A stretch of 64,000 nucleotides of DNA, taken from contig OW203998.1 in assembly GCA_934047225.1 (NCBI GenBank), forward strand, positions 19,297,280 through 19,361,279, read 5' to 3'. Below the pieces are notes generated by a model, which had not been told where the DNA came from, searched no databases, and saw only the letters and a program-made list of their open reading frames with translations. Origin of the DNA: Ypsolopha sequella (taxonomy: Eukaryota > Arthropoda > Insecta > Lepidoptera > Ypsolophidae). This document shows positions 58,501-64,000 of this stretch, piece after piece; the first letter of the stretch is position 1, and each line of letters begins with the position of its first letter. The position numbers and the translations under genes are program-made.

Positions 58501-61500
58501 AACTCTTGCGGCATAATCCCTTGGTAGTAGTGCTTGTACACGCTGCACGTGGTAGGGGTGGAACCCATATCTTTTTCTTAATATAACTTGAGCCGAGCTC
58601 TTTGAAATGCCAGTGCGTCGCTCAATCTCACGAACTGAAATAGTCGGATCTGCTGCTCTTTCCGCTAAAACTTCTTCTTCGTCTACTGTACGGGCCCTTC
58701 CTTCAGGAACACCACCTATGCTTGTTCCAGGAAATCTCCCTTCATTAAATGCGTTGCTGACGCGTATAAAAACACTGTGGTCTGGATGTCGACGGTTTCT
58801 GTACTTCCTTCGGTAGAGTCTTGCTGCTTTCCTGGCGTTGCCTTTAGCTACGCCGTAAAAGTAGAACATTTGCGCACATTCAGGCGGTGAGTATGGCGGC
58901 ATTCAAAATTCAAAATTCAAAAAGTTTATTTTGCAAAGTAGGTATATATAATACACGTTTCACAAGTCAAATTTTAATCTTATAAAAATATATGTAATAA
59001 AATAATAAATGTACATGAACTACTTAGATTAAATGTTTATTTAATTTATGTAGCAATATATATACAATTAAAATTATAGGTAAAATATTATTATACAAGG
59101 TGAAATCCAATCAACCACCCGAACCCATACCGGAGACCCGGCCAGGGACCAGGAACAAGGTTCAATGATCACCAACCGAGCCCCCAGCACGAATCCAGGC
59201 GGCCGACCAAATCCCATCCTATATACTACATAGTAATAGGTTACGTATATAAATACATGCCTACCTCCGCCCATTAGTCTTGCTAAGAAGAACGGGCAAG
59301 AAACTTGGCAAGATCATGTCTTTTTTTTAACATAAACTTAAACTATACATTGAATTACTTATATCTACTTTAACCAAGGGATAAGAAAATACAAGACAGC
59401 AGGAATTCAGGTTAATGAAAAAAGAAAAACATATATATCTTTGCCTACCTGTCTCATACAGTCTATTTCCTTTCACAGTCTGTAATTAATTAATGTTAAC
59501 TCTTAAGAGGAATCAAAAGTTAGGAAATTATATTAATTAATTAAATTATTACCTACTATCATCAAAATCAGTATCACTATAACACCATGCTTCACCATCA
59601 TCCAAATATTCATTTATTTTATAATATGCCTTTTTCAGTAGGCCCTGCTTAATATACTGTTTAAACTTATTCTCTGACAAAGTAAGGACCTCTTTTGGAA
59701 GTTTATTGTAAAATCTTATACCATGTCCTACGAAAGAGGTACTCACTTTGGCGAGTCTGATTTTTGGAAAAGCCAGTTTATACTTATTTTTGGTTTCCTT
59801 ACAATGTTGCTCACCAAGCCTCGGGAGAGACGCAACATTTTTTCTAACATATCTAAGGACCTGGTAAATATATTCACAAGGAACAGTTAGTATATTGATT
59901 TCTTTGAACTTTTCTCTTAATGAATCCCGGTGCTTCATATTATAAATAGCCCAAATTGCTCTCTTCTGCAAAACAAAGACTGCGTCTGTATCCGCGGCTC
60001 TACCCCATAACAGCATGCCGTATGACATAATGCTGTGAAAGTAACTAAAATAGACTAGTCTAGCAGTATCTACATCAGTAATTTGCCTTATGCGTCTAAC
60101 AGCGTATGCGGCCGAACTAAGTCTACCACATAGGTTTTCTATGTGGGGACCCCACTGAAGACGAGAGTCTACCGTAATGCCCAAAAACTTAGTTTCGTTA
60201 ACTAACTCCAGCTTGGACCCCTGCAAAAGCAAATTACAATCCACTTGAATAACATTTGGTAACGTGAATTTTATACATTTTGTCTTTTTTGCGTTTAAAA
60301 CTAAATTATTTACAGTAAACCAATCAAGCACCAGCGATAAAGTTGTATTCGCGTCGTCAAGGATATCTTTACGTCTATTAACTTTAAAAATAAGTGACGT
60401 GTCGTCTGCGAATAGTACTATCTTAGTTAAGTCTTTAATTAAATAGGGAAGGTCATTTATGTAAATTAAAAACAGCAAGGGCCCCAATATGGAACCCTGC
60501 GGGACACCCATTTTAACTAATGCTCCACATGATTTTACCCCATTAATGTCTACCTTTTGAATACGATCACTAAGATACGACTTCATTAACGCCAAAGATT
60601 TGCCCCTCACTCCGTAGTGATCTAATTTACATAAGAGTGTTTCATGATTAACGCAGTCGAAGGCTTTCGAGAGGTCACAAAATACACCAAATGCATCCTG
60701 CTTTTCTTCCCAAGCATCAAAAATGTGCTTAACTAAAGCAACTCCTGCATCTGTGGTTGACCTCCCTCTAGTGAATCCGTATTGTTCACAGTGAAGCAAC
60801 TTATTTAAATTAAAATGAAATAACAATTGATTAAAAACTATTTTTTCAAAAACCTTACTCAAAACCGGTAAAACTGACACAGGTCTATAGTTTGATGGGT
60901 CACCGTTGTCGCCTGATTTAAAAAGGGGGATCAATTTACTAAACTTCATTAAGTCAGGAAAGATACCATCATCTACACATTTATTAAAAATTAATGCCAA
61001 ATAAGGAGCTATTAAATCAATAACAGAACTTATAACTTTCACAGATAGGCCCCATAAGTCCTCGGTTTTTTTCAAGTTAAGCGATTTAAATGCTTTAATT
61101 ACAGTTAATGAATTAATATGTTTAAAAAATGCGTAAATACCACGAAACGACGCCGTCAGTTTCACCAAAGCAAAAAAGCAAACAAATCCTAGAAGTCTGA
61201 TAATTAGTAACACCGATTTACGATAACGTCTAGCGCGTATGGTACGAATTATCACACTGACTGACCAGGTCCACATTGTGTAATCTTGACATGCTGTCTC
61301 TTTTACTCGCTCCTAATGCTGTCTCTTTTACTTTTTCCTTATGCTGTCTCTTTTACTCCCTCCTTGAGCTTACTTATCTCTCACTCAGTCTATCAGGGCA
61401 GCTGGTGGCCATTTCGAACACCTTTTGTATTTTTTTTTTATTGGTATGAATAATAATTAATTCCCTTTTTTTATTTTAGTAATTTTCCATGTTTTGATGC

Positions 61501-63532
61501 AAGCTTCTACCAGATAAAAGGCCTATAATTTAAAAAAGATCGAATGTGGAAGCTTTGAATTTTTTACTAAATTCCCCCGGTGGTATTTAAAAACCAACAA
61601 CTTTTTATTTGGTAATATATTCATATATTTTTTTTCTTTTTTTCAATTGATATAAGCCATAAAACTTTTCAAGCTGATGGGCACTTAGGTCTCCATACTT
61701 TGTTTTCACACAACAGACCTTTAAAGGCTGTTGAAACAATTTCATGGTAACTTTTTTTACTTTCAAAAATTTGTTCTTGGCAAACTATGACCATTTTTGA
61801 AAAACAGTGCTAAACGTATTTTAGAAAAACTTGTTAACAAAATATATCATAACAAAAAAAGTCAAATTTGCTTCAGTTTTACTAATTAAATTAAAAAAAT
61901 GAACTAAGGGTAGCAAATACTAGAAATTTCATAAAAGTTCAAAAATCTCGAAAACCATGCGACATTTGTTAAACCTATTTGAGTTATTTTGACAGGGCAT
62001 GGTCTCAGCTATCTATGGTTTTCGTTTGGAGCACTCCTTACGGGACACTCTGTATAATCGGACGCCTTCCTGCAAGGCGTAGGCAGACATTTTAAATTTC
62101 CACCTGCTAAGATGTTCAATATCTCTTACACCTCTTCATCTGTTTTTATATTTCTGATTTTTTCCGTCTTCTGTTTTTATATTCATCGTACTTCTGTATT
62201 TTATCAAAAGATTTGATCTGCTTAAAAATATGATAGTGTAGAACATTTTCTTATTTTTGTAGGGACCCAGAGTGATTTTGGCCAAACAGCTCTATCGGCC
62301 GAACAGACACTATAACTTTTATAGAAAGGCATATTTATACAAGCGTTTTCAATCATATTCGTTTTCAATCAGCCTATTTATCACAAGCGTTTTCAATCAG
62401 CCTATTTATATTGACAGTGGCGGACACCCCGCAACGTTTCTCAGTCCCGCAGGAATATCTTAAAATCCCTTAGCGGTTTCATGTTCCTACGTCCAGTCGT
62501 TTAGTATAGGCGTCGATAGATCAGTCAGTCAAGGCATTCTTTTATACTGCCAGTAGTATAATACTGGGTATTAATTTAATAGCCTTTCTCCTTCAAACAG
62601 GTTGTTCTACCCATGAATGAATATGAACGACTTTTCTCATCAAGCCAACCCTGTACTCGCGAAAAAAACATCCGCTGTTCCAACGATATTAGAAATAGCA
62701 TTGAGCTGTTCTATAGCAAAGTTAAATACCTACTCGTCCAAAATGTATGAAACAACTGATTTATTTTTTGCGCTTTTAGGTTTGGCGCCATAAGTAAAAG
62801 TTGTTTATATTAATGGGTACAACACCCCGTTTTAACAGGCGCCATTACGCACAACTTCCATACTAACGCTGTCACTACACTGTGGCATATATGGATTGTT
62901 ATTATAATATTTTAGACGGAGTCCATTAACATTGTCTAGATCTATGTGTAAATCGAACTAAAAACCGTGAAATTTGAGTAATATCTTAACAACAAACCCC
63001 CAAAATACGTAAATTTAATAGTTTTTTACTAAATGTGTAGCCGAATGTGCTTTTATTGTTTTAGATAAAATCAAAAAATTAATACGGGTCAGACATCGAA
63101 AATGTTATCTAGATTAATAAGAACCAAAAATAATGTTTGAAAACGTCCACAGTCTTGCCAAAATGTAGTTTCTCCTGAAACAAGTTTTCAATTTTGCGCC
63201 GGCGACGAAAGTTTCATGGAGCGTGCACCTTATAGCGAAATGAAACATTTGATGATCACATTTGGCCACGCCCACAACCAAGTTGGTCGAGTCATGACGA
63301 CCATATTTAAGGAGAAAGGTTATCATCTTAACAGCCTGTATATTTAAGACTCACCCAACTCCAACTCCCTACGTTCGTCAGCGAGTCTCCTAGCGTGTTC
63401 TTCTCGCAGCTTCCCCAAGTCGTCCCTGAGTTGTCGTTCCGCATTCTCCACTTCCCTCCTGTATCGTTCTTGACGTTCCAATTCGGCTTTCTGTAGAGAC
63501 GCTTCGTGTTTGCGTTCGCCTTCTTGGAGAGA
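43405..63532 (-). CDS. coiled-coil (centrosomal-type, possibly CEP164-like) protein, ten 3'-ward exons
   Basis: Minus-strand exons 63532-63355, 56513-56356, 56260-56096, 55684-55584, 54839-54656, 52208-52082, 49532-49461, 49319-49250 and 47674-47541 have canonical borders and join in phase to 396 open codons. A further exon, 43548-43405, fits the style but not the phase. The first three give long Glu/Arg-rich coiled coil (RYRREVENAERQLRDDLGKL, IRTQLQGQMHRERARILDEN, ADKYKCLKEKYARLKHDVK). Next comes a polar linker (MTTGSETEKSNSHK, REPPRRRRDKLKDRD), then conserved-looking PLEALRQQLRKLDDLEDQFP and SLRYPFGE, and finally LEVALHRARALLGEKEIRLR. The last segments recall the C-terminal region of CEP164, a distal-appendage protein of the centriole, but that is from memory. 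The start lies right of the window. Transposons fill the introns, notably 57217-62052. Confidence 0.6.
43549..44364. other. no gene seen (presumed intron)
   Basis: AT-rich. The frame 43986-44180 has no motif. Confidence 0.4.
44365..44726. repeat. GC-rich tandem repeat, unit about 152 bp
   Basis: Two full units (44365-44517 and 44518-44668) and a partial third. Each starts cccctccctctctaccagag and contains gtcactgcaccacactactc, ctccactgagcgactctc and cagcgcgagcgcgtctcatc. Unlike its AT-rich surroundings it is CpG-dense. Confidence 0.9.
44727..45116. other. no gene seen
   Basis: AT-rich intronic DNA up to the Tc1 insertion. Confidence 0.4.
45119..46848 (-). mobile_element. Tc1-type transposon with nested (IR/DR) terminal repeats
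   Basis: The outer ends are CAGTTGTGGTCATATAATTA..GGAACGACT, inverted at both sides and flanked by TA (45117-45118 and 46849-46850). A shorter inner copy (caaataattaggaacgg) occurs at 45349-45366 and inverted at about 46604-46621, about 230 bp inside each end. This is the IR/DR layout known from some Tc1 elements. It lies in an intron of the coiled-coil gene in the same orientation. Confidence 0.92.
45463..46481 (-). pseudogene. Tc1 transposase (DD34E type), broken
   Basis: Starts MGKKESCDPSTRKIIMALY. A frameshift near 46425 and a stop near 46374 break the first helix-turn-helix. The main frame then gives KPKSRKTTSREDALIVRAAK, GGVSTRTVRRRL, the first catalytic Asp in VSFSDETKINRLG, and KVWGCFSGHGVGPV. 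A stop (tag) sits directly before the second motif, QDNDPKHTAHSVKRFLT, and the frame continues with SPDLNPIENLWREVKKSVAA to a stop at 45463. DNDP..NPIE gives D-34-E spacing. All catalytic residues remain, but at least one frameshift and two stops disable it. Confidence 0.92.
46851..47139. other. no gene seen
   Basis: AT-rich intron of the coiled-coil gene. Confidence 0.4.
47140..47535. repeat. dispersed repeat 'cctgctctaacgcttttg', copy 1
   Basis: Contains tcctgctctaacgcttttgt, gcgcatgcaaaacttcagtt and gctttcgtttcaatcggttt, and ends aaaactgatgtttaggattg. The same blocks appear at 52335-52765, and the first block alone at 50318-50390. The right end abuts the exon at 47541. Confidence 0.65.
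47541..47674 (-). CDS. coiled-coil gene, exon 9
   Basis: The acceptor tataatttttcag is followed by A, which completes a Lys codon, then RGEGWSTPLEALRQQLRKLD and DLEDQFPDLACQPPYSLRYP. It ends GAATTGG|gtaaga with one base of a split codon. It has the most conserved-looking segment of the gene. Confidence 0.8.
47730..48217. repeat. element bounded by 'ccgatatcggacgccggac' direct repeats
   Basis: ggtccgatatcggacgccgg (47732) and tccgatatcggacgccggac (48188) lie about 450 bp apart. Between them aatgagcgtttttc (47802) recurs inverted as gaaaaacgctcatt (48022). The interior has no gene; the frame 47702-47971 has no motif. Confidence 0.55.
48218..48744. other. no gene seen
   Basis: AT-rich intron DNA. 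Confidence 0.4.
48747..49209. mobile_element. TA-flanked MITE containing a tRNA-like sequence
   Basis: TTAGAGTGCATTACAAACTT..GCAATCAATCAG at the left and its complement at the right are 33-bp TIRs. TA occurs outside both ends (48745-48746 and 49210-49211). It ends 40 bp from the donor of exon 8 of the coiled-coil gene. Confidence 0.8.
48816..48886 (-). tRNA. tRNA-like pseudogene or SINE head (not a functional tRNA)
   Basis: On the minus strand the D arm is CGC-AGTCGGTA-GCG. The anticodon stem CCTGT/GCAGG closes a 7-base loop, CATCTAA (TCT at the anticodon position). The T arm has the B-box GGTTCAAATCC, and the partial acceptor is CCTCG/CGAGG. Base 33 is A where functional tRNAs have T, the last two acceptor pairs and one T-stem pair are mismatched, and it lies inside a MITE. 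Similarity to elongator tRNA-Met in the D arm is evident; the identity is unclear. Confidence 0.55.
49250..49319 (-). CDS. coiled-coil gene, exon 8
   Basis: The acceptor attttgtag joins G|GG to read HGRRRCFTRLKSASTSRLNY SPK in two pieces; the donor is CCTAA|gtaagt. 70 bp, basic, Ser-rich linker. Confidence 0.65.
49461..49532 (-). CDS. coiled-coil gene, exon 7
   Basis: The acceptor tatgattccag and donor ATTAACG|gtaaca bound 72 bp reading ASTDFQDSSDATTADEKPKE. It is acidic, and its phase fits both neighbours. Confidence 0.75.
49619..50086. mobile_element. inverted-repeat element containing retroposon copy 2
   Basis: ggaaagggtttttaagttt (49619-49637) is repeated inverted as aaacttaaaaaccctttctg (50066-50086). 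Inner arms ttaagtttaatgaacctttaaa and ttttaaagttttattaaactt also pair. Confidence 0.6.
49640..49995 (-). repeat. dispersed retroposon fragment, copy 2 of 3
   Basis: Reverse-orientation relative of 5400-5720 with the fuller 3' end (ccatcagcctagttcgtcca ctgctgg), nested in the element at 49619-50086. Frames such as 49381-49788 combine it with an exon and are spurious. Confidence 0.75.
50087..50395. repeat. short copy of the 'cctgctttaacgcttttg' repeat
   Basis: 50318-50390 matches the start of 47140-47535; the rest shows nothing. Confidence 0.5.
50396..50707 (+). repeat. 'gtgcgagtcggactcgc' repeat, subtype with 'ggtacaaaagtaacc'
   Basis: Runs from ttttagggttccgtagtacc through ccgaccgtccgtccgtatgt to cgagtctgactcgcacttgg. 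It is close to 12370-12660. Confidence 0.75.
50708..52081. other. no gene seen (intron)
   Basis: About 1.4 kb of mostly AT-rich DNA. The frames 51365-51550 (+) and 51607-51807 (-) lack motifs. Confidence 0.4.
52082..52208 (-). CDS. coiled-coil gene, exon 6
   Basis: The acceptor acattgtcttccag and donor GATGCAG|gtaaat bound NLVSPESSHTEAKSVPSRSR and VEFREPPRRRRDKLKDRDA. Strongly basic and GC-richer than the flanking intron. Confidence 0.8.
52335..52765. repeat. dispersed repeat 'cctgctctaaggctttcg', copy 2, with a hairpin
   Basis: Second copy of 47140-47535. At 52526-52630 atatgggagctgaatcactt pairs with aagtgattcagctcccatat. Confidence 0.7.
52771..52938 (-). repeat. dispersed hairpin repeat (caggtctagc), copy 2, with (CT)n
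   Basis: agcggtgcgggaggagtgac at the left pairs with ctcccgcaccgctccgctac at the right. A (CT) microsatellite lies at 52830-52858. Reversed, it matches 30342-30415. Confidence 0.75.
52939..53344. other. no gene seen
   Basis: AT-rich intron. The frame 53154-53375 has no motif. Confidence 0.35.
53345..53735 (-). repeat. dispersed retroposon fragment, copy 3 of 3
   Basis: The longest copy, from accatccgtccatcagcctg through caccagtgacgccactgccc to gacatcagctctaccaccta. Frames on both strands (53287-53777) are shadows of this repeat. Confidence 0.8.
53736..54262. other. no gene seen
   Basis: AT-rich. A short tandem 'taagtatcaa' repeat lies at about 53927-53960. Confidence 0.4.
54263..54367. repeat. 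27-bp minisatellite, first block
   Basis: About four units of ctgaatccccgttatatttt/ccaaatt, with small indels. Confidence 0.9.
54492..54635. repeat. 27-bp minisatellite, second block
   Basis: About five units of the same motif, separated from the first block by 124 bp of other sequence. It ends 20 bp from the donor of exon 5. Confidence 0.9.
54656..54839 (-). CDS. coiled-coil gene, exon 5
   Basis: The acceptor aatgtttgttccag is followed by G, which completes an Arg codon, then CKELNETSVSAVIESEPPRA and NDNETSLSESNAQKSFDNNN to GATAAT|gtgagt. Acidic/Asn-rich linker. Confidence 0.8.
54840..55583. other. intron of the coiled-coil gene
   Basis: No repeat was recognised except a short palindromic actaaatatacgtagtaatacttagt near 55350. 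Confidence 0.45.
55584..55684 (-). CDS. coiled-coil gene, exon 4
   Basis: The acceptor ttgtgtcttttcag and donor GAAAG|gtaata bound MSIERRNKRREMSMTTGSET and EKSNSHKATQSLE. Phase 0 in, phase 2 out. Confidence 0.8.
55685..56095. other. intron of the coiled-coil gene
   Basis: Nothing was recognised. The sequence gggcaaaggctagta (56060-56074) resembles the end of an RTE-type relic. Confidence 0.45.
56096..56260 (-). CDS. coiled-coil gene, exon 3
   Basis: The acceptor tttaaatatattccag and donor GTCAAG|gtaata bound 55 codons: VERLRTQHACHLEELRARLS, then ALADKYKCLKEKYARLKHDV. Heptad-like coiled coil, phase 0 at both ends. Confidence 0.85.
56288..56343 (+). repeat. end fragment of the 'gtgcgagtcggactcgc' repeat in a short intron
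   Basis: aaaccggccaagtgcgagtc ggactcgcgcacgaagggtt lies within the 95-bp intron between exons 2 and 3. Confidence 0.8.
56356..56513 (-). CDS. coiled-coil gene, exon 2
   Basis: The acceptor gttatttgcag is followed by AA, which completes a Glu codon, then NDRVLSEIRTQLQGQMHRER, ARILDENRVTMDQLREEQTA, RVTDLRHDYRAE and |gtgagg. Coiled coil. Confidence 0.85.
56582..56719. mobile_element. small hairpin MITE
   Basis: taccggggcaaacaacttg pairs with gagttgtttgcccctggta at the other end. 138 bp, in the long intron between exons 1 and 2. Confidence 0.7.
56866..57187 (-). mobile_element. 'tagtccagt' DNA element, copy 3 (deleted, both ends present)
   Basis: Ends tttagtccagtaaat and attgactggactaa are inverted. 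Its body matches the two outer parts of 16683-17463 in reverse, with the middle missing. Confidence 0.75.
57831..58902 (-). pseudogene. DD41D transposase, one frameshift
   Basis: Starts MPPYSPPECAQMFYFYGVAK, a helix-turn-helix N-terminus of the kind labelled DUF4817 in insect genomes. EERRTGISKSSAQ-like second helix-turn-helix (REIERRTGISKSSAQVILRK) follows. The first catalytic Asp is in FFDRILWSDESS. A frameshift near 58405-58410 precedes MNLHNLHSWELRNPHTK. The second Asp is in MWLQNDGCPAHYALRV and the third in RSPELNPLDFFYWG, with 41 residues between them, as in DD41D elements. It ends SGHFEHLL. All three acidic residues are present and the only defect I see is the frameshift. Confidence 0.9.
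58906..61127 (-). mobile_element. 5'-truncated LINE (CR1/Jockey group), copy 2, inserted in the transposon
   Basis: The 3' tail (attcaaaattcaaaattc reversed) begins three bases from the transposase ATG at 58902. The 5' end breaks at KHINSLTVI, near 61127. Over 98% alike to 19318-21842 by eye, and it keeps the 13 bases lost there. Confidence 0.9.
59549..61276 (-). CDS. LINE reverse transcriptase with an unrelated N-terminus (chimeric frame)
   Basis: 575 codons. Residues 1-50 (MWTWSVSVIIRTIRARRYRK, LLGFVCFFALVKLTASFRG) come from the 5' leader of the surrounding transposon; from [20 protein letters not shown] on it is LINE sequence. The RT has [80 protein letters not shown] and the catalytic FADD, then thumb and tail, all in one frame. 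The endonuclease is missing, so the element cannot act alone. The fusion is most likely accidental. Confidence 0.85.
   Translation of the reverse strand: MWTWSVSVIIRTIRARRYRKSVLLIIRLLGFVCFFALVKLTASFRGIYAFFKHINSLTVIKAFKSLNLKKTEDLWGLSVKVISSVIDLIAPYLALIFNKCVDDGIFPDLMKFSKLIPLFKSGDNGDPSNYRPVSVLPVLSKVFEKIVFNQLLFHFNLNKLLHCEQYGFTRGRSTTDAGVALVKHIFDAWEEKQDAFGVFCDLSKAFDCVNHETLLCKLDHYGVRGKSLALMKSYLSDRIQKVDINGVKSCGALVKMGVPQGSILGPLLFLIYINDLPYLIKDLTKIVLFADDTSLIFKVNRRKDILDDANTTLSLVLDWFTVNNLVLNAKKTKCIKFTLPNVIQVDCNLLLQGSKLELVNETKFLGITVDSRLQWGPHIENLCGRLSSAAYAVRRIRQITDVDTARLVYFSYFHSIMSYGMLLWGRAADTDAVFVLQKRAIWAIYNMKHRDSLREKFKEINILTVPCEYIYQVLRYVRKNVASLPRLGEQHCKETKNKYKLAFPKIRLAKVSTSFVGHGIRFYNKLPKEVLTLSENKFKQYIKQGLLKKAYYKINEYLDDGEAWCYSDTDFDDSR
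61290..61375. repeat. three tandem copies of 'atgctgtctcttttact'
   Basis: Units of about 27-29 bp (atgctgtctcttttactcgctccta, ..ctttttcctt, ..ccctccttg) in the transposon's 5' leader. Confidence 0.9.
62053..63354. other. intron 1-2 of the coiled-coil gene, right part
   Basis: A short tandem repeat (acaagcgttttcaatcagcctattta) lies at about 62340-62410. No gene was seen; the frames at 62272 and 63114 lack motifs. Confidence 0.45.
63355..63532 (-). CDS. coiled-coil gene, most 5' exon in the window
   Basis: The acceptor atatggctttttccag is followed by SLQEGERKHEASLQKAELER, QERYRREVENAERQLRDDLG and KLREEHARRLADERRELEL, then one base before |gtgagt. Nearly all residues are charged or Leu/Ala in heptads. 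Earlier exons must lie beyond the right edge. Confidence 0.85.
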
Positions 63533-64000
63533 CTGGAAAAAGCCATATGAATAAAGCTATAGAGTAAAGAACTCCCAGTTAAAGTTCTTATTGTCCAAGA
63601 ACAAATACGAAAATGCCTTTCGGAAAAATAAGCGAAGATTATAACTATTCTAAAATGAATTAGTAACAAATTGGCAGTTGGACATTTTTATTCATAAACG
63701 CTCGCTCTCCCTCCCGCCACACCGCCCGCATCCTTTCCGAGGCCATCCCCCAACCCCTGTACCCCGTGGGCACGGTAAGCACGAAGTTGACAAGCTATAG
63801 GCACGCGCTTTTTCGTTACCTTGGACAAGAAAATGAAGCCCTGACAAAGCCCTCACATTGAAGGCGCGGGCGCGAGCAGCGGCGAATACAAATTTACACG
63901 CTTGGTCTAAAATATAAAAAGGCTTATTTATTGAACATAAATAAAAAATAATGAAAAAGAAGTTGTAAAGTCTTATTGTGAAAAATTGCAGGCTTTTTTT
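63533..64000. other. no further exon identified
   Basis: A GC-rich stretch at 63697-63780 (cctcccgccacaccgcccgc .. gtgggcacg|gtaagc) is open on the plus strand and ends in a donor-like site. It has no recognisable product and is left uncalled. Confidence 0.35.

Larger units (their letters stand above)
57217..62052 (-). mobile_element. DD41D Tc1/mariner-superfamily transposon with about 650-bp TIRs, split by a LINE
   Basis: The ends CAGGGTGTCCCGTAAGTAGT and, reversed, CAGAGTGTCCCGTAAGGAGT are flanked by TA (57215-57216 and 62053-62054). The inverted match continues to about 57875 on the left and 61394 on the right, including the last codons of the transposase, which are thus present in both arms. 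Without the LINE (58906-61127) the element would be about 2.6 kb. It occupies intron 1-2 of the coiled-coil gene, same orientation. Confidence 0.92.

Noticed and set aside
63697..63780. GC-rich plus-strand exon ending at a gtaagc donor
   Set aside because: No acceptor with phase, no partner exon in the window and no recognisable product.

Overview
The window looks like nuclear DNA of a moth or butterfly. It is AT-rich and intron-rich, and crowded with retroelement relics and short inverted-repeat elements of types familiar from Lepidoptera, such as the 'gggataaaaagtagcctatgt' relics and the 'gtgcgagtcggactcgc' repeats. There is no sign of bacterial organisation: no operons, ribosome sites or CRISPR. 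Almost every long open frame is either a transposable-element gene or a chance frame in repeat DNA. The host coding signal is in short exons that I joined by splice sites and reading phase.

Host genes. (1) A plus-strand gene spans 16414-27330. Five exons join in phase and encode two immunoglobulin-type domains followed by a hydrophobic C-terminus that ends three residues before no further coding, as in GPI-anchored proteins. It resembles the Beaten path (Beat) axon-guidance family; its 5' exons were not found. (2) A minus-strand gene runs from 63532 down to 47541 in nine exons that join in phase without a gap, plus a tenth exon at 43405-43548 that needs one intermediate exon I could not find. 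It encodes a charged coiled-coil protein of centrosomal type, possibly CEP164-like. Its 5' end lies beyond the right edge.

Mobile DNA, left to right. 1-827 is the frameshifted ORF1 of a Jockey-like LINE, next to a 0.9 kb array of 14-bp repeats. 2.5-16 kb is a field of small inverted-repeat elements and retroposon tails. Two near-identical 5'-truncated LINEs lie at 19318-21842 and 58906-61127, with a third 3' fragment at 37480-37763. A different LINE at 23757-26633 has an exact 12-bp target duplication and an inverted 5' half, the signature of twin priming. A hAT-like non-autonomous element is at 28913-29491. A 4.8 kb foldback element occupies 33821-38654; each arm carries a decayed gene, and it is itself invaded by a second foldback (two 403-bp arms) and by the LINE fragment. 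A decayed Tc1 element is at 45119-46848. A DD41D-type Tc1/mariner element at 57217-62052 has terminal repeats of about 650 bp and was split by one of the LINEs just upstream of its transposase start.

The two host genes do not form a unit; most of the mobile DNA sits in their introns. The most unusual structures are the nested foldback at 33.8-38.7 kb, the long-TIR DD41D element with its LINE-made chimeric frame, and the twin-primed LINE.
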